Assembly: GCA_004557545.1 (NCBI GenBank) | Contig: SFGV01000047.1 | Location: forward strand, 1-15,132 | Direction of reading: 5' to 3' | Length of the DNA: 15,132 bases | Source: Succinatimonas hippei | GTDB taxonomy: Bacteria; Pseudomonadota; Gammaproteobacteria; Enterobacterales; Succinivibrionaceae | Shown: positions 7,360 through 13,217 of the stretch, in pieces | Position numbering within the stretch: the first letter of the stretch is position 1 | How the letters are laid out: every line of letters begins with the position of its first letter | Translations under genes and position numbers: made by a program | Notes under the pieces: model-generated | What the model was told of the DNA's origin: nothing | The model's input: only the letters and a program-made list of their open reading frames with translations | The model's database searches: none

Positions 7360-7949
7360 ACCGATGACTTTGTAATTGAACGCATCAAGGAATATCTCAA
7401 GGGAGTGAAAAATTGAGATCAGCCTTTTGCCCTGATGAAGGAAACGGTTATTACCCATTTTCCTAAGGGATGGGCTCAATATCCTGAGGATTTCGCGAAT
7501 AAAGATACCTATCAGGATGCTCTTATGCACTCATCTAAGATAGTGGCCAAATTTTATGAGTGGATGAAAACCCAGCCCTGTTTTGAGAATACGACGGTAA
7601 TTATTCTGGGAGATCATCCATTTCAGGATTTCAAAGGGCTTCCCTTTACCAGTCTGACTACTAAGGCAAAGAACCGCGAAACCTATATCGCCTTAATTAA
7701 TACGGCAGGCGGTGAGCTTAAGGCGCGAAATTGCGGGTTTAGCGCGAGGATATGACCCCTACTATCTTAAATGCTATGGGAGTCAGCTTTAGCTCTTTAG
7801 ATCAGGGCAAAGTCAGCCACACCAAGATGGGCTTGGGTCGTAGCTTGTATTCAGATGATGAGAATCTGATCTGCAGGTATGGACAGGATGGGCTCATCAA
7901 GAAACTTAATGAGCGTAGCCTGTTCTATTTAAGTCTGCATATTCGTTAG
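7360..7949 (+). pseudogene. Sulfatase/LTA-synthase-like phosphotransferase, C-terminal remnant
   Basis: Three in-register pieces together resemble the C-terminal half of the alkaline-phosphatase-superfamily sulfatases (LtaS/OpgB/phosphoethanolamine transferase group). The first is TDDFVIERIKEYLKGVKN, ended by an in-frame TGA at 7414-7416. The second starts DQPFALMKE, includes TVIILGDHPF (the GDH metal-binding motif), and ends at a TGA near 7753. The third, in the next frame, starts EDMTPTILNAMGVSF, the usual 'PTILxALG' segment, and runs to TAG 7947-7949. There is thus at least one nonsense codon and one frameshift near 7745-7752. The N-terminal membrane part is absent, its place taken by the IS remnant. 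The original product probably modified a periplasmic glycan or lipid, but the substrate cannot be told. Confidence 0.8.
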
Positions 7950-7985
7950 GGATATTTTATGAGCTTTCATCCTCCTATTTGTCTT

Positions 7986-8014
7986 TTGATGAAAAGCCTG
8001 ATGGCGACTATAAT
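7986..8014 (+). promoter_or_regulatory. Sigma-70 promoter for pgsA
   Basis: TTGATG (7986-7991) and a perfect TATAAT (8009-8014) are spaced by exactly 17 bases. The start of transcription would fall near 8021, leaving a leader of about 70 bases before pgsA. This is the best promoter match in the window. Confidence 0.75.
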
Positions 8015-8072
8015 CAGTCATTATAAATACTGCTTTACGGGTAATACCCTTGCTGCAAAGGAGCCGAGGATC

Positions 8073-8096
8073 ATGATTGAGGAGATCTTATGCTGA
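8073..8096 (+). other. Seven-codon mini-ORF overlapping the pgsA start
   Basis: ATG 8073 opens a frame MIEEILC that stops at TGA 8094-8096, seven bases inside pgsA in another frame. It has its own good ribosome site (AAGGAG 8058-8063), while the pgsA ribosome site GAGGAG lies within its codons 3-4. It may couple or tune pgsA translation, or may be chance. Confidence 0.3.
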
Positions 8097-8701
8097 ACCT
8101 GCCAAATGTTCTGACGCTGATCAGACTAGCTCTGATCCCGGTGTTTGTGATCCTGTTTTACTGGCCAACCGAGAGCTCAAATCTTCTGGCGGCTATCGTT
8201 TTCATCGCGGCGGCGCTTACGGATCTTCTGGATGGTTTTCTCGCTCGCAGGCTCAAGCAGACGACCAAGTTCGGAGCTTTTCTCGATCCGGTTGCCGACA
8301 AGATAATTGTCTGCACCGCTTTAGTTCTGATTGTTGAGTTTTACTCGGTGCATGTAGGTGAATTCTTCCCGCACATGAATCTTTTTGTATCTATTCCGGC
8401 GATGATCATCGTGGCGCGCGAGATAACCGTCTCGGCGCTTCGCGAATGGATGGCGGAGCTTGGCAAACGTTCACTTGTCGCCGTAAGCTGGGTTGGTAAG
8501 TGGAAGACCACCATACAGCTGGTCTCAATCGCAGGTCTGATCGCCCGTTATAACGATGTTGTGATTTACGCGTCTTTGGGCATGCTCACGGTCGCTACAG
8601 TTCTTACCATCTGGTCGATGGTTATGTACCTTAAAGTAGGTCTCATGAATATGCGCGAGAACGCCTCTTCTGAGACCAAAAAAGAAGAAAACAGAGTATA
8701 A
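8090..8701 (+). CDS. pgsA: CDP-diacylglycerol-glycerol-3-phosphate 3-phosphatidyltransferase
   Basis: PgsA makes phosphatidylglycerophosphate from CDP-diacylglycerol and glycerol-3-phosphate in the inner membrane, the committed step to phosphatidylglycerol and cardiolipin. The 203-residue protein shows the complete CDP-alcohol phosphotransferase signature: D45, D48, G49, A52, R53, G62, D66 and D70, in the spacing D-x2-DG-x2-AR-x8-G-x3-D-x3-D. Several hydrophobic helices surround it. The start ATG 8090 has GGAG six bases upstream and is the usual start for the family (MLNLPNVLTLIRL). A strong promoter lies upstream, so pgsA seems to be transcribed on its own, independent of the decayed gene before it. 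Confidence 0.96.
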   Translation: MLNLPNVLTLIRLALIPVFVILFYWPTESSNLLAAIVFIAAALTDLLDGFLARRLKQTTKFGAFLDPVADKIIVCTALVLIVEFYSVHVGEFFPHMNLFVSIPAMIIVAREITVSALREWMAELGKRSLVAVSWVGKWKTTIQLVSIAGLIARYNDVVIYASLGMLTVATVLTIWSMVMYLKVGLMNMRENASSETKKEENRV

Positions 8702-9031
8702 CTAGATGCACTTAGCCGGTTTTGGAAGACCGGCGTAGCGCGCCGCGCTTTTAGCAGCTCCCTTAGGAAAAAGTCTCGCGAGGACCACGGATGATGCCAG
8801 ATCACCGTGGCCTTGTTTTTTTAGCAGGGCAATAAGTCCGCGCATCGGCGGGGTAGTAGCGTACTGTTCAAAATAGCTACGTACTGTGGAGATGATAAGA
8901 CGGTGCGCCTCTGTAAGCTCAAGACCGTCATCCTTTGCCATTTTCTCCATAAGATCCGGACTCCAGTCATCACGGTTTATCAGAAAACCCTCTGGATCGG
9001 TTTCAATTTTTTTTCCACCATAAACAATCAT
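8702..9031 (-). CDS. tusE: TusE/DsrC-family sulfurtransferase subunit
   Basis: TusE takes sulfur from the TusBCD complex and passes it to MnmA for 2-thiolation of the wobble uridine of tRNAs for Lys, Glu and Gln. The 109-residue protein has the length and the conserved tail of the family, with the essential penultimate cysteine (Cys108 in GLPKPAKCI), and a DsrC-like body with DWSPDLMEKMA, PPMRGLIALLKKQ and LFPKGAAKSA. There is only the one C-terminal cysteine, as in TusE, so a dissimilatory DsrC with two cysteines is unlikely. The gene is divergent from the tRNA gene and convergent with pgsA, whose stop codon ends at the base before its own. tusBCD are not in the window. Confidence 0.93.
   Translation of the reverse strand: MIVYGGKKIETDPEGFLINRDDWSPDLMEKMAKDDGLELTEAHRLIISTVRSYFEQYATTPPMRGLIALLKKQGHGDLASSVVLARLFPKGAAKSAARYAGLPKPAKCI
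8737..8752 (+). terminator. Possible pgsA terminator lying inside the tusE 3' end
   Basis: AGCGC-gcc-GCGCT followed by TTT forms a short GC-rich stem with a T-run on the + strand. An AT-poor hairpin GCCGGT/ACCGGC (8715-8734) precedes it. As pgsA and tusE stop codons abut, any pgsA terminator has to lie in tusE coding DNA. The stem and T-run are short, so this is tentative. Confidence 0.3.
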
Positions 9032-9064
9032 CTAAAAATTTCTCGCTGAATTTTCTATGAACAC

Positions 9065-9093
9065 TTGATTTTTTAAAAATGTGATGTCAGAAT
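9065..9093 (+). promoter_or_regulatory. Probable promoter of tRNA-Ser
   Basis: TTGATT (9065-9070) and CAGAAT (9088-9093) are 17 bases apart. Each matches four of six consensus bases, and they lie about 15 bases before the mature tRNA 5' end. Placement makes it plausible. Confidence 0.45.
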
Positions 9094-9108
9094 AGCACCG
9101 TTTTTTAC

Positions 9109-9197
9109 GGATGGGTGGCAGAGCGGTCTAATGCAACGGTCTTGAAAACCGTCGAAGGCTTCGCCTTCCGTGAGTTCGAATCTCACCCCATCCGCCA
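9109..9197 (+). tRNA. tRNA-Ser (anticodon UGA)
   Basis: The 89-base gene folds as a class II tRNA. The acceptor stem is GGATGGG/CCCATCC, the anticodon arm is ACGGT-cttgaaa-ACCGT with anticodon TGA at 9143-9145, the long variable arm is GAAGG-cttcg-CCTTC, the T arm is GTGAG-ttcgaat-CTCAC, and the discriminator is G with an encoded CCA. The long variable arm and the UGA anticodon specify serine (reads UCA/UCG/UCU-type codons). Serine tRNA genes are common insertion sites for P4-type integrases, and a broken integrase fragment lies about 300 bases downstream. No second copy of the tRNA 3' end was found in the window, so no right-hand att site is visible here. Confidence 0.97.
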
Positions 9198-9202
9198 TCA
9201 TT

Positions 9203-9225
9203 GGGCGTTCGTCCCGTTATTTTTC
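9203..9225 (+). terminator. Weak terminator-like hairpin after tRNA-Ser
   Basis: GGGC-gttc-G(t)CCC, with one bulged base, is followed two to three bases later by a T-rich run (TTATTTTT). It lies six bases after the CCA. Stem stability is low. Confidence 0.3.
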
Positions 9226-9368
9226 CCTTTAAAAGCCACTGATCTTAAGGCGTTTTTTGTTGCTTTCTCTGGTTATAATCTCTTGTTTCGCAAGGGATTA
9301 TTTATGATCTTATGTCTAGTTGTGTCCTGTTTGCTTTTAAAAGTCATTTGATAATATGATTTCCCAGT

Positions 9369-9445
9369 GATCAATATAGATCAATTAGCAAACGGGCTTT
9401 TTGATCTCTGATTTTGGCGGTTTTATTGATCTCTAAGATTTGATC
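9369..9445. repeat. Cluster of five TTGATC motifs between tRNA-Ser and the integrase remnant
   Basis: The hexamer TTGATC occurs at 9401, 9426 and 9440 on the + strand and at 9369-9374 and 9379-9384 on the - strand, five times in 77 bases of otherwise gene-free DNA. The two left copies are ten bases apart, one helical turn. Repeated short motifs beside a tRNA attachment site resemble arm-type integrase or excisionase binding sites. They also make a cluster of GATC (Dam/SeqA-type) sites. No gene is seen in 9198-9489. Confidence 0.4.
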
Positions 9446-9489
9446 TATGAGCAGACATTCAAAAAGATAACCTGAGCGGAGCTTCAGTC

Positions 9490-9718
9490 AAGATTAAAGC
9501 TTGCCCTTACCAAAACATCTTCATCCATGATCAGTTGCGGTGACGGGCTGTATTTGAGAATTTTCCCAACCAAGGGTAAGCCATCGATTTTATGGTATTT
9601 CCGTAAGGATGGTGTAATTGAACGGTTTGGTGACTATCCCGCTAAGGTTATTGCTAGCCAACGCCCGAGAGAAACTCCCGCAGAATCCCATTCACTTCGG
9701 TATTCGAAGCCTCTGTAA
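9490..9718 (+). pseudogene. P4-type integrase, N-terminal (DUF4102-like) fragment
   Basis: Two frames together resemble the N-terminal DNA-binding domain of P4-like tyrosine integrases. The first gives KIKACPYQNIFIHDQLR (from 9490). The second continues CGDGLYLRIFPTKGK, WYFRKDG and FGDYPAK up to the TAA at 9716-9718. The usual family pattern is 'DGxGLYLxIxPxGxKxWxFRYRxxGKxxxxxLGxYP', so a frameshift around 9530-9540 is needed to join them. The core-binding and catalytic domains are absent. Its place just after tRNA-Ser is the classic position for an island integrase, so this is probably the scar of an old insertion. The catalytic half of a similar recombinase occurs at the right edge on the other strand. 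Confidence 0.6.
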
Positions 9719-10023
9719 GTCTTTTTAATTGCGCGACCGGTGTCAGATAGCGATAAGCAACAACCGCAAACAGTTTTGACTAAGTCACTGTCTATTTACC
9801 GTTTTTTTACGAAGATTCCGATCTCTGATGCTTTAAATTTTGCAGGAGAGTCTCAAATTATCGTATCGTTAGTGGTTAACGTATCTTTTGGGTGAGAGCT
9901 GGTTAAGACTGTGAGGAAAGCGACCCCAGGCTCTTCACTTAAGCAGGTCTCATAGTTCAAACTTGCTTAAATGTTTTAATGAGCATGTCAAGGGCTTAAA
10001 AGTCCTTATTGGAGCGAAAATCT
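9719..10023. other. Gene-free leader before the oxidoreductase, with inverted repeats
   Basis: No gene is recognised. The stretch contains an inverted repeat with 10-base arms (9936-9945 and 9964-9973, one mismatch, arms ending TTAAGCA/TGCTTAA, 18-base loop) and a hairpin AAGGGCT/AGTCCTT (9990-10007) directly before the GGAG ribosome site at 10011-10014. Either could be an operator or shape translation of the next gene. No convincing -35/-10 pair was found. Confidence 0.35.
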
Positions 10024-11037
10024 ATGATTAAAGTAGCCATTGCCGGAACCGGAATGATTGCAGTCAGAGCAGTCAAAGCGTTAAAGCAGATCCCAGGGTA
10101 CAGCGTTTGCGCTATATACGCGAGAGAACACAGTTTAGATAAAGGACGGTCGCTGGCATCAGAGGCAGGAGATGCCATAGTCTTTACAGATTATGAACAG
10201 ATGCTCAGTGACTGTGGGGCAGACTTTGTGTATATCGGGCTTGTAAACAGCGCGCATTATGGGTATTCAAAGAAAGCTCTTGAGGCAGGTTATAACGTAA
10301 TATGCGAAAAACCATTTTGTGTGACTTCAAAACAGGCGCGAGAACTTGCTTTGATCGCTCTTTGCAACGGACTTTATATTTTTGAAGCGGTAACAACGCT
10401 GCATTTCCCGAATTTCAAAGCTCTAAAGAAACTAATACCATCTCTTGGCAACATTGACTTGGTGTTCGGAATTTACTACCAGTATTCAAGCCGCTATGAC
10501 AAGTATCTCAAAGGAGAAGTATTGCCGGTCTTTGATCCAAAACTTGCCGGCGGCTGCCTTATGGATCTCAACTGTTATCTGGTGAACCTTGTAGTAGGCT
10601 TGCTCGGAACTCCAGAATCAACTGACTATACGGCAGAAATAGGCTTCAACGGGATCGATCTTGCGGGTAAGGTCACATTAAGTTATGGCAAGGGGCAGGG
10701 TGAGAAGAGACCATACAGGTTTGATCCGGCGATTATTCTGAAAGCCTCAAAAATAGAGTCCTCAAGACCTTCAATGGTATCAATTGAAGGTCAAAAGGGG
10801 AGGATCTTAATAGATGACTCTCCAAATTTCCTGAGACATTTTAAGCTTATAACCGCGGATGGAGAAAAAGAGTACGCACTTAATCAGTATGAAGACAAGA
10901 TGATTCATGAATTCATCGACTTTAAAGAGGTTTACGAGCACAGGGACTTCGGGACCATGAGAAAATGGCTCCATCAAGCTTTGGTTGTTTCAAAAATTCT
11001 CGAAATTGACAGGAGCAGGGCGGGGCTTGGGTTTTGA
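10024..11037 (+). CDS. Gfo/Idh/MocA-family NAD(P)-dependent oxidoreductase
   Basis: This 337-residue protein has an N-terminal Rossmann fold with the dinucleotide motif GTGMIA (G8, G10, A13). It has the family's EKP motif at 95-97 (VICEKPF), where Lys contacts cofactor and substrate, and a C-terminal alpha/beta substrate domain. The GGCLMDLNCY segment, with Asp181, corresponds to the usual 'GGxxxDxGxY' catalytic region. Members oxidise or reduce hydroxyls of sugars, inositols or trans-dihydrodiols. The substrate cannot be told from sequence. ATG 10024 is chosen over TTG 10009, because GGAG (10011-10014) sits at the right distance and the Rossmann strand then starts at residue 2. It stands alone between a possible island scar and the porin locus. 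Confidence 0.9.
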   Translation: MIKVAIAGTGMIAVRAVKALKQIPGYSVCAIYAREHSLDKGRSLASEAGDAIVFTDYEQMLSDCGADFVYIGLVNSAHYGYSKKALEAGYNVICEKPFCVTSKQARELALIALCNGLYIFEAVTTLHFPNFKALKKLIPSLGNIDLVFGIYYQYSSRYDKYLKGEVLPVFDPKLAGGCLMDLNCYLVNLVVGLLGTPESTDYTAEIGFNGIDLAGKVTLSYGKGQGEKRPYRFDPAIILKASKIESSRPSMVSIEGQKGRILIDDSPNFLRHFKLITADGEKEYALNQYEDKMIHEFIDFKEVYEHRDFGTMRKWLHQALVVSKILEIDRSRAGLGF

Positions 11038-11109
11038 GACAAGGATAGTTTTGTCCTGTCAGCTATTTCTAAAGCTGACGTCCCAATCTGACATCCAAAA
11101 ATAACCAAG

Positions 11110-11145
11110 AAACTACGTCTGTTTTGGATAATAAAACGTAGTTTT
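11110..11145. terminator. Terminator-like hairpin after the oxidoreductase gene
   Basis: AAACTACGT (11110-11118) pairs perfectly with ACGTAGTTT (11136-11144), with an A-run on the left and TTTT on the right, so it could act in either direction. The 17-base loop is long for an intrinsic terminator. Confidence 0.45.
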
Positions 11146-11254
11146 GAAACTAATCATGTCTATTACGTAACCTCCGAGTGTGTAGCCAGTCGTATCGTTA
11201 ACAAAAAAGCTGGGACTATAATATTTTGTACAGGTCAATTATGTTCAGTCAAAA

Positions 11255-11272
11255 AAGCGCCAAAAGGCGTTT
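11255..11272 (+). terminator. Terminator-like hairpin in the porin leader
   Basis: AAGCGCC-aaaa-GGCGTTT forms a 7-bp stem with one G-T pair, preceded by an A-run and ending in T's. It lies about 30 bases after the TATAAT at 11217, so it could end or attenuate a transcript starting there. Confidence 0.4.
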
Positions 11273-11649
11273 AAAACCCTAGATCATGAGAACGAATGGT
11301 TAATAGAACGTAAACTTACACTTTTGGACATAATGTAAAGAAATGAAAATAAGAAGAAAAATCGTTCTTTAAAAAAAGTTCCCCAAAAATTAAAAAAAAA
11401 TTAGCTTTTGGTCACAAAATACCATTTTTTGGACAATTTAGTACATAAAGGTGTCAATAAGGTTAATAAATCAGACTTAGCCCCAACTTATACTTGCAAC
11501 TGTCGAAAGATATAAGAAATTGGCTTCTTTACTTTTGACGCATGGTTTTCCATGCAACGGGATACCGACAACACAAATACAATCGCCGGATCCCGGTAAT
11601 TGACAAACATCCGGTTGCTTAAAGCACCGGTAAACATAGAGAAGGAACT

Positions 11650-13020
11650 ATGAATAAGCTTAATACGCTGGCCGTAACCGTAATGGCCGCTTTAATCGCT
11701 GCTCCGGCTGCTTTCGCAGACGACAACGCCCCTACTGTTGACTTCCACGGCTATATGCGTGCCGGTGTAGGTCACTTCAGCCACGGTGGCCGCCAGATTC
11801 GCTGGAACAGCGATACCGTTGGCCGTCTTGGTAACGAGGACGACACCTACGGCGAGCTCGCTTTAGGTTCACGCGTTTTCAAGAAGGGTGACACCGAGTT
11901 CTCAATCAACTCAAGAGTTGCTATTAAGAGCGCTGGCGACAACGATTACGAAGCTACTGACAGAAACTTCTATGGTCAGAACGGCTATGGCTCATACGGC
12001 GATGAAGACGCTGAGTTTGCCCTCCGTGAGTTAAATGTTATGGCCAAGGGCATCATCCCGGGCAAGAAAGACGCCACTCTGTGGGTCGGCAAACGCTTCT
12101 ATCAGCGTCATGACGTTCACATCTGGGATCTCTATTACTGGGATATCTCAGGCTCAGGCGCCGGCTTAGAGAATCTGGCTCTTGGCCCGGGCAATCTGTC
12201 ACTGGCTTGGACCCGCAGACAGCACAACGGCGGTGATTATGAGACCACCGGCAGCTTCGATGGCGTTGAGACCTACACCGACGCTGAGGGCAATAAGCAC
12301 TCAATCGCCGACAAGAATATCAACTACTTCGACGTTCGTTACGCTGGTTCTTACTGGAACGGCGGCTGGCTGGAGTTCGGCGCTACCGTTGAGGCTCCTG
12401 AGAGAGCTGACCTCGGTGACGGCGCATACTACAAGTATGACAACGGCACTTCAACCCTCCTGACCGCTGAGGCTACCTTCTCCGGTTCATGGGGCTTCAA
12501 CAAGACCACCCTGCAGTGGGGCAACGGCGGCTGGATGTCTGGCTCAGCCTGGTATGATGACTGGGAAGACACCGACGGCGCTTACATGATCCGCTTAATC
12601 AATCAGGGCGAAGCTGCTATCGGCACTGACAAGTTCCATCTGATGCACGCTGTTCGTTACGATTACAAGAGCTACGACAATACTGCTACTGATAGCGAGA
12701 AGCTCTTCGCTGCTGCTATTCGTCCTTCCTACCAGATCACTGAGTACAGCCGCATTATGGCTGAGCTCGGCGCTTTCTGGGATAAGAAAGACATGAAGAC
12801 TGGTGATGACACTGAGACCAGGGGCCAGAAGTACACCCTCGCTTACGCGATCGCTCCTTCCGCTTCCCTCTGGGCTCGTCCTGAGATCCGCTTCTATGTG
12901 TCCTACCTGCACGCTTCTGGCGACGGCAATCCGAACATCGGCAGCGACTCTCTGCACAACTACGGCGAGAGCTACAGCTCAGGCACCAATGTTGGTATCC
13001 AGGCTGAAGCTTGGTGGTAA
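11650..13020 (+). CDS. LamB-family maltoporin-like outer-membrane porin (expressed copy)
   Basis: This is a 456-residue porin with a clear signal peptide (residues 1-23, ending AFA before DDN). A LamB-like mature start follows (VDFHGYMRAGVG), then the maltoporin signature KRFYQRHDVH (148-157) with DLYYWDISGSGAGLE, and a C-terminal aromatic end (EAWW) for Bam-dependent insertion. E. coli LamB (about 446 residues) is an 18-strand trimer passing maltodextrins. The sugar preference here is unknown. AAGGA (11642-11646) precedes ATG 11650. Codon choice is strongly biased, as in abundant proteins. The first 107 matching bases, from codon 5 (11662), are mirrored on the other strand at 14515-14621 in a second porin, and a strong terminator follows. 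I read this as the allele presently in the expression position of an invertible pair. Confidence 0.93.
   Translation: MNKLNTLAVTVMAALIAAPAAFADDNAPTVDFHGYMRAGVGHFSHGGRQIRWNSDTVGRLGNEDDTYGELALGSRVFKKGDTEFSINSRVAIKSAGDNDYEATDRNFYGQNGYGSYGDEDAEFALRELNVMAKGIIPGKKDATLWVGKRFYQRHDVHIWDLYYWDISGSGAGLENLALGPGNLSLAWTRRQHNGGDYETTGSFDGVETYTDAEGNKHSIADKNINYFDVRYAGSYWNGGWLEFGATVEAPERADLGDGAYYKYDNGTSTLLTAEATFSGSWGFNKTTLQWGNGGWMSGSAWYDDWEDTDGAYMIRLINQGEAAIGTDKFHLMHAVRYDYKSYDNTATDSEKLFAAAIRPSYQITEYSRIMAELGAFWDKKDMKTGDDTETRGQKYTLAYAIAPSASLWARPEIRFYVSYLHASGDGNPNIGSDSLHNYGESYSSGTNVGIQAEAWW
11662..11768 (+). repeat. Left inverted repeat (porin 5' coding end)
   Basis: This stretch matches the reverse complement of 14515-14621 base for base over 107 positions without gaps and with 6 mismatches. 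All six fall in the first 39 bases; 11701-11768 is perfect. It begins at codon 5 of the porin (AATACGCTGGCC) and spans most of the signal peptide and the first beta strand. The similarity ends abruptly at 11661. Confidence 0.9.
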
Positions 13021-13055
13021 TTCATACCGTTACACGGTCTGATTTAACATGACAG

Positions 13056-13082
13056 AAAGGGGGAGCTCAGGCTCCCTCTTTT
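13056..13082 (+). terminator. Intrinsic terminator of the left porin
   Basis: AAAGGGGGAGC (13056-13066) pairs with GCTCCCTCTTT (13071-13081) around a TCAG loop, with one G-T pair, and the T-rich tail follows. It lies 35 bases after the porin stop. Confidence 0.85.
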
Positions 13083-13158
13083 GATTCTTCAGATTTCCAG
13101 CTGAAATATCACAGCAAAATTGGCTTTTGTAAACCGCAGAATCCAATTCTAAAAATCC

Positions 13159-13186
13159 AAAAAGGGAGCCCGAAGGCTCCCTTTTT
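13159..13186. terminator. Bidirectional terminator between the convergent porins
   Basis: AAAAAGGGAGCC and GGCTCCCTTTTT form a perfect 12-bp stem with a CGAA loop, with A-run and T-run on opposite sides. It serves the right porin on the - strand (stop at 13218) and backs up the left one. Confidence 0.88.
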
Positions 13187-13217
13187 CGCTAACAATCAGA
13201 TTGTGATGTTCTGATGA

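Larger units (their letters stand above)
11038..11649 (+). promoter_or_regulatory. Long AT-rich upstream region of the expressed porin
   Basis: No gene is seen in 612 bases. It holds several hairpins, some listed separately. A stem GTCAGCT/AGCTGAC lies at 11058-11079. A perfect TATAAT lies at 11217-11222 but has a poor -35 (TCGTTA), suggesting activator dependence. A perfect 6-bp stem GCATGG-tttt-CCATGC lies at 11540-11555. A bulged stem CCGGT/ACCGG (11611-11630) lies 11 bases before the AAGGA ribosome site. TTGACA at 11600-11605 has no good -10. If the porin is transcribed from near 11229 its leader would be over 400 bases. The real start site is not determined. Confidence 0.45.

Noticed and set aside
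9109..9197. Search for a second copy of the tRNA-Ser 3' end as an island attR site
   Set aside because: No repeat of the T-arm/acceptor end was seen downstream within the window. An att site could lie beyond 15132.
9115..9351. Open frame of 78 codons beginning MAERSNATVL on the + strand
   Set aside because: Its first 27 codons are the tRNA-Ser gene read as protein, a well-known artefact. The rest has no recognisable features.
11058..11079. Stem GTCAGCT/AGCTGAC after the oxidoreductase as a terminator
   Set aside because: The stem is good but no T-run follows on either strand. The hairpin at 11110-11145 is the better candidate.
11407..11415. GGTCACA near the porin leader as half of a CRP (cAMP receptor) site
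   Set aside because: The partner half TGTGA is not at the needed spacing, so only a half-match is present.
12595..12957. Antisense open frames inside both porins (also 14001-14420 on the + strand)
   Set aside because: These are shadows of the porin coding sequences, low in complexity, and have no start signals.
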